This document shows, one piece after another, positions 15,580 to 24,619 of a DNA stretch of 64,000 nucleotides. This stretch comes from Nonomuraea fuscirosea. GTDB taxonomy: Bacteria; Actinomycetota; Actinomycetes; Streptosporangiales; Streptosporangiaceae. The DNA is taken from positions 1-64,000 of the forward strand of contig NZ_PVNG01000011.1 of the NCBI RefSeq assembly GCF_003001935.1, in the 5' to 3' direction. Position 1 is the first letter of the stretch, and every line of letters starts with the position of its first letter. The notes beneath the pieces were generated by a model. The model was not told the origin of the DNA. It saw only the letters and a list, made by a program, of their open reading frames with translations, and ran no database searches. The translations under genes were made by a program, and so were the position numbers.

Positions 15580-16356
15580 ATGACGGAAAGCCGACCTCGA
15601 CTCCCCGGGAATTCCCCGGGGTGGCTGCCCGGCGGAGTGGGTGGGGATCCGCCGGGCAGCTCAGGGAAATTATCCGGGCTTGTGATAATTGGTGTGCTCT
15701 TGCTGGCGGTCGGCGTCGCCGGTGGGATCTGGTACCTGAACGGCGGTGGGCAGCGCGAATCGCTCGGTGGGGCCACGCTGGTCGGCACACGGCAGGCGCA
15801 AGGGGTCGTCTGTCTCGACGTGGCCGGCGACTTCTCCGCCTCCATGGACGACAGCGCCGAGATGAGAAGCGAGGCGCTGGCCCTGCTCAAGCCCTTCATG
15901 GCCCGGGAGATGCGGCCGGACGACCTGCTGACGACGGTCGCGTTCGCGCGTACGGCGTCGCTGACCCTCCCGCCGACCCGCGTGGCGGATCTCGCGACGA
16001 CCTCCGACTCGCCGGGCCGGCAGGTGTCGGGCCAGTTCACCTACTTCGTCCCCGCGCTCAAGGCGCTGGACCGCGGCCATGCCGAGAGCGGCGGGAAGTG
16101 CGTCAGGCGGGTCCTCGTGGCGATCACCGACGGCGAGTTCGCGGACGACGTCAACCAGATCGTGTCACTCGTCCACCATTTCGACCGGGTCTACCTGGCG
16201 GTGCCCGACCAGGCGTCCGGTTACCGGCCGCGGATCTTCAAGAACTACAAACTAGCCGCGGTCGCGACGGACGGCTTCGACGATGCCGAGACCCTCAGTC
16301 TGCTGTACGGCCAGGCGCTCGCGGTGGCCACGGGTCAGCGGCTCGCGCGTGAATAA
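15580..16356 (+). CDS. Membrane-anchored von Willebrand factor A domain protein
   Basis: First gene of the Hsp70/GTPase operon; the GGAGG at 15570-15574 favours ATG 15580. The 258-residue protein has a Pro/Gly-rich cytosolic start, one membrane helix at about 33-54 and a vWA-like domain. The metal site motif D-x-S-x-S is present as DFSAS (84-88), and ITDGEFADD supplies the third MIDAS loop. vWA domains mediate metal-dependent protein contacts, and in bacterial conflict systems they often partner with chaperones or NTPases. Its coupling to GrpE and Hsp70 genes suggests a platform role. The domain orientation relative to the membrane is inferred only. Confidence 0.82.
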   Translation: MTESRPRLPGNSPGWLPGGVGGDPPGSSGKLSGLVIIGVLLLAVGVAGGIWYLNGGGQRESLGGATLVGTRQAQGVVCLDVAGDFSASMDDSAEMRSEALALLKPFMAREMRPDDLLTTVAFARTASLTLPPTRVADLATTSDSPGRQVSGQFTYFVPALKALDRGHAESGGKCVRRVLVAITDGEFADDVNQIVSLVHHFDRVYLAVPDQASGYRPRIFKNYKLAAVATDGFDDAETLSLLYGQALAVATGQRLARE

Positions 16357-16574
16357 CCGAAAGTCCGAATAAGTGCATTCCGAATTCTGGTAAGACCAGT
16401 TTCTGAACAAATTTCACGTTCAAAATGACACGCTTCGCGCAGTATTCATGGCTCGACTTGCTGGATACACTCTGGTGCGCAAGATCCCACGTTCTCGTCG
16501 AGAAAGCGGAACTCGTCATGGTCATCCCCCCATCGAATCCGGACATTCCCCCAGCGAATCGCGAAATAGGGGAT

Positions 16575-17102
16575 ATGTCGGATAACACTCCTGTGGCGGC
16601 GGTCCTCGATCGGCTGACCGAGGAGATCAAAGTCAAGTTCAAGAACGACATGGAACGTGCCAATCACCGTGAAGAGATCATCGACCGCCTCTTCGAGGAG
16701 AACAAGGCACTGCGGCACGGCCTGCTGCAAGAGGCACTGACGCCTGTGCGCAGCGGCCTCTACCGCCTGTACGACCTGGCCGGGCGGGAGGCGGCCAGGC
16801 ACCACGGCGCCCCCGGAGGCGATGAGCATCTCGCCTCTCTCTTCGACGCCATCGCGGCCGAGGTAGCCGAGGTGCTGGCGCGAACCGGCGCCGAACTGCT
16901 CGACGTGTCGCCAGGAGACCCCTACGACTCCGCCAGGCACCGGGCGACGCGGACGGGGCCGGGACCGGAGGGCCAGGTCATGGCGGTGGTCGCGGCGGGT
17001 TTCCACCTCGGGGAGCGCGTCCTGCGCAAGGCCGACGTGGTGGTCGGCAAGAGCGTCGACGACCGTCAGGAGTCGTCGGAACCGCAGAGAAAGGACGGGT
17101 AG
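16575..17102 (+). CDS. GrpE-like nucleotide exchange factor
   Basis: The 175-residue protein starts at ATG 16575 with AGGGGA just upstream; upstream starts at 16518 and 16425 look untranslated. It has the GrpE order: a long N-terminal coiled coil (LTEEIKVKFKNDMERANHRE), a helical bundle, then a short beta domain, DPYDSARHRATRTG, with GFHLGERVLRKADVVVGK matching the canonical G-Y-x-L-x-x-R-V-L-R-x-A-x-V end. It would release ADP from the Hsp70 encoded directly downstream, whose ATG follows its stop codon with no gap. It is probably a dedicated partner rather than the housekeeping GrpE. Confidence 0.87.
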   Translation: MSDNTPVAAVLDRLTEEIKVKFKNDMERANHREEIIDRLFEENKALRHGLLQEALTPVRSGLYRLYDLAGREAARHHGAPGGDEHLASLFDAIAAEVAEVLARTGAELLDVSPGDPYDSARHRATRTGPGPEGQVMAVVAAGFHLGERVLRKADVVVGKSVDDRQESSEPQRKDG

Positions 17103-18686
17103 ATGGCCGTTTACGGGATCGACCTCGGCACCACGTACTCGTGCATCGCCAGCATCGACCGGGTCAACCGGGCCGAGGTGCACCGCAGCGGGGAAGGCGC
17201 CGACACCACGCCCTCCGTGGTCTTCTTCGAGACGCCCGACAACGTCGTGGTCGGCCAGCACGCCAAGGACAGCGCCGTCATCAAGCCGGATCTGGTGATC
17301 AGCCGGATCAAGCGCGACATCGGCCAGGAGGTCGTCAGGACGCTGCACGGCAAGCCGTACACGCCCGAGGAGATCTCGGCGCTGATCCTGCGCAAACTGG
17401 CGGAGGACGCGCAGGTCGCGACGGGGGAGACCGTGTCGGACGTGGTCATCACGGTCCCCGCGTACTTCGGCGCGGCCGAGCGGGACGCCACCAGGAAGGC
17501 CGGCCGCATCGCCAGGCTGAACGTGATCGACATCGTCTCCGAGCCGGTCGCCGCCGCCATCACCTACGGCGTGCTCAACCCGCAGGAAGACTGCCACATC
17601 CTGGTCTACGACCTCGGCGGCGGCACGTTCGACACGACCGTCATGGCCCTGCGCGGCGGCGACATCGAGGTCGTGTGCACCGACGGCGACCACGAGCTCG
17701 GCGGCGCCGACTGGGACGATCAGCTGGTCGAGCACCTGGCGGAGCGCTTCAGGCGGGAGCACGCGGACGTCGGCGACCCGCTGGACAAGGGCGAGACCGA
17801 GCAGGACCTGCGGAAGATCGCCGAAGACCTCAAGAAGACCCTTTCCGCGAAGGTCAAGCACACGGTCAGGGTGATGCACGAGGGGCGCGCGACCACGGTC
17901 GAGATGACCAGGGAGGAGTTCGAGTCGATCACCAGGAACCTGCTGGAGCGCACCCTGGAGATCACCCGCCGGACGATGGAGACGGCGCGGGCGAAGGGGG
18001 TCACCACCTTCGACCACCTGGTCCTGGTGGGCGGGCTGTCGAAGATGCCCGCGGTCGCCGAGACCCTGCAGAAAGAGCTCGGCCTGACCCCTCAGCTTCA
18101 GGACCCTGACCTGGCGGTGGCCAAGGGCGCTGCGCTCTACGCGTTCGAGGAGACCTACCGGCGGCTGCTGAGCTCGGGCGAGCGCGACAAGGCCGAGGCG
18201 ATGGCGCTGGAGTCGGGGCTGTCCGGTACGCAGCGCCGGCAGATCGAGGGGCGGACGATCAAGACGGTCGCCTCGCGCGCGTTCGGCATCATCACCACGC
18301 GCGGATCGACGCGAGAGAGCTACGTCGCCCATCTCGTCCACGCCAACGACTCGCTTCCCGCCTCGGTCACCGAGGGGTTCCAGACCCTCGACGACAATCA
18401 GGTGTCCGTGGCCATCCGGGTGATGGAGCAGGCGGGCAGCGTCGAGTCCGAGGTGGTCGAGAACAACAACCAGATCGGGGAGGGCGAGCTGCGCATTCCG
18501 CCGGGCAAGCCCAAGGGCTTCCCGATCGAGGTGACGTTCGCTCTCGACGCCTCTGGCTTGCTCCACGTCACCGCTCGTGAGAACGAGCAGGGCGGGCAGC
18601 TCGACCTCGACATCCAGATCGGCGGCATGTCGGAGGAAGAGGTCGCCTCGTCGCAGACCGCGCTGTCCCGGATTCGCGTGGAGTGA
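17103..18686 (+). CDS. Hsp70/DnaK-family chaperone lacking the C-terminal lid
   Basis: The 527-residue protein has a full Hsp70 ATPase domain: GIDLGTTYS (5-13), DVVITVPAYF, DIVSEPVAAAITYG, VYDLGGGTFD (168-177), VGGLSKMPAV and AVAKGAALYA. The linker and start of the substrate domain differ from DnaK: about 35 extra residues (RRLLSSGERDKAEAMA) precede TVASRAFGIIT. The beta substrate-binding domain is recognisable (NDSLPASVTEGFQT, FDLDASGLLHVTARE-like) but the protein ends soon after, without the helical lid and about 100 residues short of DnaK. It is encoded directly after its GrpE partner. I read it as a specialised Hsp70 in a signalling or defence module; no dnaJ is nearby. Confidence 0.93.
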   Translation: MAVYGIDLGTTYSCIASIDRVNRAEVHRSGEGADTTPSVVFFETPDNVVVGQHAKDSAVIKPDLVISRIKRDIGQEVVRTLHGKPYTPEEISALILRKLAEDAQVATGETVSDVVITVPAYFGAAERDATRKAGRIARLNVIDIVSEPVAAAITYGVLNPQEDCHILVYDLGGGTFDTTVMALRGGDIEVVCTDGDHELGGADWDDQLVEHLAERFRREHADVGDPLDKGETEQDLRKIAEDLKKTLSAKVKHTVRVMHEGRATTVEMTREEFESITRNLLERTLEITRRTMETARAKGVTTFDHLVLVGGLSKMPAVAETLQKELGLTPQLQDPDLAVAKGAALYAFEETYRRLLSSGERDKAEAMALESGLSGTQRRQIEGRTIKTVASRAFGIITTRGSTRESYVAHLVHANDSLPASVTEGFQTLDDNQVSVAIRVMEQAGSVESEVVENNNQIGEGELRIPPGKPKGFPIEVTFALDASGLLHVTARENEQGGQLDLDIQIGGMSEEEVASSQTALSRIRVE

Positions 18687-18689
18687 CGC

Positions 18690-21212
18690 ATGCCGTTCGA
18701 TGAGGAGCGTTACCTGCGGGAAGTCCTGGAGCCGGCCAGGCAGGCCGGTGGCACACCGCCGCTTGACCTGTGCCGGCGCTACCAGATCACCGACCGGATG
18801 AGCGCCGCGGAGGTCACCGAGATTGTGGGGCAGGTACGGCAGTGCTGGCGGCGGTCGCGGCAGAAGCTGAAGTTCCGCAAGCTGATCGACGCACTGGAGG
18901 TCGAGCACGACCAGCACTACCGGGCGATCTTCAAGGCGGCGGCGGATGGTGACCTCGCCAAGCTGCGCACGGAGATCAAGCTCGCCGCCGAGCGCGAGGG
19001 CAAGCGCGTGGTGGACCTGCGGCGGCGGCTGGACGACGCGGCGGGGAAGCTGCGACTGCTGCCCCCCGACGTCGTCGAGGGCATCGGAAAGTCGGCGGGA
19101 GTCAGCACACAGGCCGTGATGGCCCTGGCCGCGGAGCTCGGGATCGACGTGCGCGAACCCGACCAGCTCCCGCAGTCATCGCCGTACGAGCCCTACGCCA
19201 ACGTCCGCACCGCGCTCGACCTGCTCGGCCAGCGCCATCTGGCTGGATACGTCCTCGCCGAACGCCCGGGCGGGCTCCAGATCATGGGTGACATTCCCGG
19301 CATCCTCGACCGGGTCGCCACCTTGGAACAACGCACCCAGGTCCGGCAGCGGGGAGCGGGGACGACGATCGCCGACGGCATCCTCGCCGCCCTGCGCAAC
19401 ACGCCGGATCCCGTGGCGCTCCTGCGGTACGACATCGCCGTCCGGCTGCGCGAACGCGTACGCGAGCACCCGTACGACGACACGCTGATGCGGCACGTCA
19501 CCGACGACCTCGGCATCGAGGCGGGCGACGCCAAACGGCTCATCTACGCGATCCGCCAGGAGAGCGGCGTGTCGGGCGGCCCGGCGAGCCGGCTGCGCGA
19601 ACTGGTGGACGCGGGGAGGATTCACGAAGCGGTGGGCTTCCTCGCGGTGCTCTCGGCCGAGACGCTGAGCGGCGAGGCGGCGGAACTGGCCGCGGAGGCC
19701 CGGGCCCGGCTGGCCGAGGCCGTGCGGCTGCGTGACGCGGCACGGACCGAGAGCGACGCCGACCAGGCGTGGACGATGCTGGACGAGGCACTGAGCCGGG
19801 TGCCCGATCTGCCGGGAGCCGAGGCCATGCTGGCCAGGCTGGCGCCGCGGCCGCCGGGCGCGGTGCGGGCGCGGCTGCACGGCGACGTGGTGGCCATCGT
19901 CTGGCAGCCGTCACCGTCCCGGGCCGGCGACATCGACTACGAGGTCTACCGCAACGGCGTCCCGTTCGCCGAGACTGGCCGGCCGAACGCCTCCGACGAA
20001 CGCCCGCCGGTCAACACGCCCGTGACCTATTCGGTGACGGCCCGCCGCGGGCAGGCCACCTCGGCCCTAGCCGTGTGCGCGCCGCTGACGTACCGGCCGG
20101 AGCCGGAGGACCTGCGGCTGAGCGCGGTGGACGGTGTGGTAACCGGCCGCTGGCGGGTCCCCGCCGAGGTGCTGCGGGTCGTGGTGACGCGCGACGGCGG
20201 CCCCGTCCGCGTGGAGTCCACTGGCTTCCGCGATCAGCAGGTGCGCAACGGCATCACCTACGAGTACGTCATCTCTGCCGTGTACTCCGACGGCCGGGGC
20301 GAGGTAACCACGCCGGGTCTGCGCCGCTCCGTCACGCCGCAGGCCAAGCCGGTGCCGGTCGCCGACTTCACGGTGGAGCCCGACCCGGCGGGCCGGGACG
20401 AGTTGCTGATCCGCTGCGCCGAGCCGGCGTCGGGCGTGCTGGAGTTCGTGCTGCTCGCGTCGGAGCCACGCTGGCCGTTCGGGACGGACGTGCCGATCGC
20501 GGAGGTTCGCGCGGCCGGCCGGGTCCTGCCTGCCACCGCCACGCGCGAAGGGTACGTCCTGCGCGCCGCCCGGGTGTCCGGAGTGCTCCTCGCCATCACC
20601 GTCGTGGAGGACACCGCGACCGTCGGCGCGCATCGCGAGCACGTGAACCTTTCGGTGCCACGACGGGTGAGCGCGGTACGGCGCGGTGGAACGATCCACA
20701 TCGGCCTGGAATGGCCTAAGGACGTGCCGGAGATCGAGGTCAGGTGGGGGAGCCGGACCATGGTCGTCTCGTCCGCGGCCTACCGGTCGCAGGGCGGCAT
20801 CCGGCTCGACATCCCCGAGAACGAGGCGCCGAGGGTCGAGCTGGCTCCGACGACCGTGGTCAAGGGCGCCCGGGTGCGCGGCCAGGCCGTGCGGGTGCCG
20901 CTCTCCTCCGTCGTGCCGCTCCGCTACGACGTGCGCAGAGAGGGCGCGGTCTGGAGGCGGCAGCTGGTGGTCGAACTGACCTCCGAACAGCCGGCCACGG
21001 TGAACAGGTTCGTTCTCGTGGTCAAGTCGGGCCGGATCCAGCCCGGCTCGCCCGAGGACGGCCGCGTACTCGGTGAATGGTCCGGGCTCAGCGCTCCGGC
21101 CCGGCTTGTCGTTCCGATGCCGAGACAGCCGAAGCCCTACTGGGTGCGCTGTTTCGCCGAAGGGCCCGTCGAGCTCATCGATCCGCCCGTACGCGTACTG
21201 AAGGTGGGTTAG
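18690..21212 (+). CDS. Large scaffold protein with fibronectin type III-like domains
   Basis: The 840-residue protein starts three bases after the Hsp70 stop. The N-terminus is helical (RSRQKLKFRKLIDALEVEHD, then TEIKLAAEREGKRVVDLRRR), without a J-domain HPD motif. A helical middle follows (AAELAAEARARLAEAVRLRD), then at least two FN3-like repeats: PGAVRARLHGDVVAIVWQPS with DYEVYRNGVPF at about 390-465, and DLRLSAVDGVVTGRW with YEYVISAVYSDGRG at about 475-550. More beta domains fill the C-terminus. There is no signal peptide or membrane helix. The role is unknown; its position suggests an adaptor between Hsp70 and the GTPases. Confidence 0.72.
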   Translation: MPFDEERYLREVLEPARQAGGTPPLDLCRRYQITDRMSAAEVTEIVGQVRQCWRRSRQKLKFRKLIDALEVEHDQHYRAIFKAAADGDLAKLRTEIKLAAEREGKRVVDLRRRLDDAAGKLRLLPPDVVEGIGKSAGVSTQAVMALAAELGIDVREPDQLPQSSPYEPYANVRTALDLLGQRHLAGYVLAERPGGLQIMGDIPGILDRVATLEQRTQVRQRGAGTTIADGILAALRNTPDPVALLRYDIAVRLRERVREHPYDDTLMRHVTDDLGIEAGDAKRLIYAIRQESGVSGGPASRLRELVDAGRIHEAVGFLAVLSAETLSGEAAELAAEARARLAEAVRLRDAARTESDADQAWTMLDEALSRVPDLPGAEAMLARLAPRPPGAVRARLHGDVVAIVWQPSPSRAGDIDYEVYRNGVPFAETGRPNASDERPPVNTPVTYSVTARRGQATSALAVCAPLTYRPEPEDLRLSAVDGVVTGRWRVPAEVLRVVVTRDGGPVRVESTGFRDQQVRNGITYEYVISAVYSDGRGEVTTPGLRRSVTPQAKPVPVADFTVEPDPAGRDELLIRCAEPASGVLEFVLLASEPRWPFGTDVPIAEVRAAGRVLPATATREGYVLRAARVSGVLLAITVVEDTATVGAHREHVNLSVPRRVSAVRRGGTIHIGLEWPKDVPEIEVRWGSRTMVVSSAAYRSQGGIRLDIPENEAPRVELAPTTVVKGARVRGQAVRVPLSSVVPLRYDVRREGAVWRRQLVVELTSEQPATVNRFVLVVKSGRIQPGSPEDGRVLGEWSGLSAPARLVVPMPRQPKPYWVRCFAEGPVELIDPPVRVLKVG

Positions 21213-21216
21213 ACCT

Positions 21217-22374
21217 GTGATCACCTGCCCGTACTGTTTCGTCAAGGTGCCCCCGGCCCGCATCGCGTTCCGCTGCCTGGGGGGCAGCGGCCGGATCAAG
21301 GGCTGCGAGCCACGCAAGGACGACGTGCTGAGCACGTTCACCGGCGTCGCGCAGGAGCTGCCGCCCGTCTTCTCCGTTCGGCGTCCAGGGCGGCGGGCGG
21401 TCTGTCCGGCTTGCCGCAGGGAGACCGCCTGGCGGGCCTGCCCTTCGTGTCACAGCAGGCTCGCGGCCGAATACTGTGCCAATCCCGGCAAGATCGTCGC
21501 GCTCGTCGGGGCCAAGCACGCGGGAAAGAGCACCTATATCGCGGTCCTGATCCATGAGCTGATGAACCGGGTCGGCGAAGAGCTCGACGCCTCGCTCGTG
21601 CCGTGCGATGACCGGACCATAGAACGGTACAAAACAGACTTTAATCGCCCGCTCTACGGCGACCACCGGCTCCTGTCCTTCACCCAGTCGGCGAAGACGG
21701 CCGCGCGCGATCCGCTCGTGTACCTCTTCACCCGCACCGGAGGCGGCTGGCGCCGCCGGACGGCCTCACTGACCCTGGTCCTGTTCGACACGGCCGGCGA
21801 GGACTTGCGTGAGCGCGAGATGAGCGAACTGCATCTGCGCTACCTGAACGCGGCCGACGCCGTCATCTTCCTACTGGACCCGCTGGAGCTGCCCGGCGCC
21901 CAGGCGGCGCTGCACGGCTCGGCCAGGGAACGCGGCGGGATACTCGCCGACGACCTGATGAGCGATCAGATGGACGTCGTCGTCCGGGTCACCGAGTTGC
22001 TGCGCAAGCGGAACAGCGGCCGACTGGCCATCCCGGCCGCCGTGGCCCTCAGCAAGATCGACGAGCTGCGGCCGTCGATGGAACGTCAGTCGGCCCTGCA
22101 CCGCACCCGCGACCCGCTCGGCGCGCTCGACCTGGACGACAGGGAGGCCGTGGACGAGCAGGTGCGTGCGCTGCTGCACCAGTGGCAGGCGGGCATGATC
22201 GACCGTTACCTGAGCCAGCAGTACAACGACTACGCCTTGTTCGGGCTGTCGGCCCTCGGCGAAGTGCCGGAGGGCCAGAAGGTGGCACGCAGCGGAATCC
22301 GTCCCTATCGCGTTGAAGATCCGCTGCTGTGGCTGCTGTACCGGTTCAAGATGCTCGACGGCATACGGAGGTAA
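21217..22374 (+). CDS. Zinc-ribbon P-loop GTPase of conflict-system type
   Basis: The 385-residue protein opens with paired Cys motifs: C4/C7, C20/C30, then CPAC (63-66) and CPSC (75-78), fitting zinc ribbons. The GTPase domain has the P-loop GAKHAGKST (98-106), DTAGED as the G3/switch II motif and SKID as G4, placing it with small Ras-like GTPases. The start is GTG 21217, four bases after the preceding stop. GTPases with N-terminal zinc ribbons next to GAP1 proteins are known in complex bacterial NTP-dependent systems of multicellular actinobacteria. Its likely partner is the next gene. Confidence 0.88.
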   Translation: MITCPYCFVKVPPARIAFRCLGGSGRIKGCEPRKDDVLSTFTGVAQELPPVFSVRRPGRRAVCPACRRETAWRACPSCHSRLAAEYCANPGKIVALVGAKHAGKSTYIAVLIHELMNRVGEELDASLVPCDDRTIERYKTDFNRPLYGDHRLLSFTQSAKTAARDPLVYLFTRTGGGWRRRTASLTLVLFDTAGEDLREREMSELHLRYLNAADAVIFLLDPLELPGAQAALHGSARERGGILADDLMSDQMDVVVRVTELLRKRNSGRLAIPAAVALSKIDELRPSMERQSALHRTRDPLGALDLDDREAVDEQVRALLHQWQAGMIDRYLSQQYNDYALFGLSALGEVPEGQKVARSGIRPYRVEDPLLWLLYRFKMLDGIRR

Positions 22375-22378
22375 CGTC

Positions 22379-24619
22379 GTGGCTTGGCAGCTCCACTACA
22401 GCTCGGCGGAGACAGGACCGTCGGGGCGCGCCGGGTTCCAGATCGTGGCCGACAGCCGGGGGCTGCCCGCCGGGTCGGCCGCCGAGGTCGCGCCATACCT
22501 CACCTACCGGCCGCCACCCAGCTCGCCGACCGCGCCCACGCGGCAGCAGATCGAGGCGATGCCGGTCGCTCTGTCGTACGGACCGGTCGGCGACAGGCAC
22601 GCCCTGGTGCGCTGCTCCTACCTAGGACAGGACTATTCGGGCAGATTCGGAAACTTCCTCGGCCACGCCCTGGTGCTGGCGGAAGGAGACCTGGTCGGGG
22701 TGCGGCCGGTCGAGTTCTGGAAGGCGCCGTTATGGGCGCAAGCACCGGCCCGTCCCGGCACAACGCTGCCGGAGCTGACCGAGCTCATGCCGGGCGCGGA
22801 GCTGGACCCGGAAAGCCTTGGGCAGTGGCTCGGCGCCGGTGGGCAGGCCGCCTACCAGCGGCTCGGCGGCCTGCTCGAACTCGTCCGGCGCAACCTCGTC
22901 CGCGGGTACGGTCGGCTCATCCTGGTCGGCGCGGAGTGCGAGGAGATCGTCCGCTGGATCGCGGTGATCTCCTACTCGTTGCCGTGGGAGGCGGTCACCC
23001 GGCTGTCCTTCGTCACCTACAGCGGCGACCCGGCCTCCACCAGGCAGCTCATCGTGGGCACTACGCCCGACGTGTGGATTCCCTCCGACGTGGACGCGAC
23101 GGTGCTGACGCTGGCCGAGGAGCCGCAGTCGGTCGAGATCGGCCGGTTCGCGCAGACGGCGCGAGACTTGTGGCGCTCGATGGACTTCGACGGGATCGAC
23201 GAACTCGCCGCGTTCGACACCTCGGACCCTGATACGGCGGCCGCGCTCGTGGCGCTCTGCCTGACCGGCGCCGCGCTGTCGGAAAAGGAGCAGTCGGCGG
23301 TGGCCGAGCTGATCGAGGCCGGGGTGCCCGGCTGGGTGTGGCCGCATCTGGGCCGGCGCGCCGAGCTGCTCGGGCAGCGTCTCGCCCACGCGGTCACCGT
23401 GCACGGCCCCGCCGAGGCCGCGGACCCATGCGCCGCGCGGTGCGTCCTGCTGGCGTTGCGCGACCCCGGCGTGGCGCCCCCGCCCAGGCCGCTTCCCGAG
23501 GCGTACCGCGAGCAGGTGATGGCGGCGGCGCTGGCCGCCCTGAGTACCGCCGACCGGCTCGACCGCCTGGTCGGCGTCCTCCGGGTGGCCGACGCGGCGG
23601 ACCTGCGCATCGCCGGTGCCCGGGTGGAAGAGGCTGCCGCCGCGCTCGTCGGATCCCGGCCGACCGGGGTGCCCGAGCAGCTCGATCGCACTCCGCGCAG
23701 GTGGCGGGAGGACCTGCTGGCAGGGCTGGTCGCCGGACTGGAACGAAGCCGGCCGGACGTCCGGGCGAGCGTGCTCACCCCGGAGCTGTGCCGTTGCCTG
23801 GCCGACCGGGATCTGCGGGCCGCGCCGGGCACCGCCATCACTGTGATCGCTTGGCAGGTGCGCTCGGACGGCCTCGACCGGGTCCAGGCGACCGTCAGGG
23901 TGTTGCGGCTCGACCGGGGCCGAGCGGCGACGAGCGAGCAGGACGCCGCCTTCGGGGACATCTGGCAGGAGGAGCCGACGGCCGCCGAGGTGTGCGAGCT
24001 CGTCGACGCCGCCGGTCCACGGCTGCCGGACTACTACACGCTGAGTACCCTGCCCGCACGCCTGTTCGTCCGTACCCGGCTCAAGGGGAAGGAGGCCGTG
24101 GAGGTCGCCACCCGGATCCGGCAGGCCGGGCTGACGGGGATCGCGGCCGAGGACGCGGAGGCGGTGCTGCTCGCCACCGGACTCGCCGACATGCGCAGCC
24201 TCGGCCACGCGTACACCGAGGTGGAGCAGCTCACCGCCCTGTTCCGCGGCCTCGATCCCAAGCTGGCCACGCTGGTTCGCACGCGGGCGGCGAAGAACCT
24301 GGCCCAGTACGACCCGTTGTTCCGCATGGCGTTGACGAAACGGCTCCCCGGGGCGTCCCGTGACTGGCTGCTCGACGAGTGGCTGGCCGCCCGCGCGAAT
24401 CGGGACGAACAGGCGGCGCTCCTGGAGATCGCGATCCGGCTCAGGGAGGCCGGTGTGCTGCTGCCCGCGCTGGAGAAGTGGGCACAGAGCATGGTGAACA
24501 GCTGGTCGCCGTTCGGGTCGATGGAAGGCCGGTTCAGGAAGGACCCGGTGTTGTCAGACGGCCTGCGCAGGCTCATGAAGCCGAAACGCCGAGGGTCCTG
24601 GCTGCGGGGAGGCCGCTGA
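22379..24619 (+). CDS. GTPase-associated protein 1 (GAP1)-like protein
   Basis: GTG 22379 follows GGAGG by seven bases and gives 746 residues. The N-terminal part (VAWQLHYSSAETGPSGRAGF, VALSYGPVGDRHALVRCSYL, RFGNFLGHALVLAEG) matches what I know of the GAP1 N-terminal domain type 2 in actinobacteria. The middle and C-terminal parts are helical repeats (VELIRRNL-like segments, then ARANRDEQAALLEIAIRL), corresponding to GAP1 middle and C-terminal regions. It is always linked to a small GTPase and is thought to regulate or act with it. Its stop overlaps the start of the second GTPase (TGATG), indicating translational coupling. Confidence 0.82.
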   Translation: MAWQLHYSSAETGPSGRAGFQIVADSRGLPAGSAAEVAPYLTYRPPPSSPTAPTRQQIEAMPVALSYGPVGDRHALVRCSYLGQDYSGRFGNFLGHALVLAEGDLVGVRPVEFWKAPLWAQAPARPGTTLPELTELMPGAELDPESLGQWLGAGGQAAYQRLGGLLELVRRNLVRGYGRLILVGAECEEIVRWIAVISYSLPWEAVTRLSFVTYSGDPASTRQLIVGTTPDVWIPSDVDATVLTLAEEPQSVEIGRFAQTARDLWRSMDFDGIDELAAFDTSDPDTAAALVALCLTGAALSEKEQSAVAELIEAGVPGWVWPHLGRRAELLGQRLAHAVTVHGPAEAADPCAARCVLLALRDPGVAPPPRPLPEAYREQVMAAALAALSTADRLDRLVGVLRVADAADLRIAGARVEEAAAALVGSRPTGVPEQLDRTPRRWREDLLAGLVAGLERSRPDVRASVLTPELCRCLADRDLRAAPGTAITVIAWQVRSDGLDRVQATVRVLRLDRGRAATSEQDAAFGDIWQEEPTAAEVCELVDAAGPRLPDYYTLSTLPARLFVRTRLKGKEAVEVATRIRQAGLTGIAAEDAEAVLLATGLADMRSLGHAYTEVEQLTALFRGLDPKLATLVRTRAAKNLAQYDPLFRMALTKRLPGASRDWLLDEWLAARANRDEQAALLEIAIRLREAGVLLPALEKWAQSMVNSWSPFGSMEGRFRKDPVLSDGLRRLMKPKRRGSWLRGGR

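Noticed and set aside
16446..18917. 823-codon minus-strand open frame
   Set aside because: Antisense to grpE, hsp70 and the start of the FN3 gene. The translation is Leu/Arg/Asp-rich without motifs.
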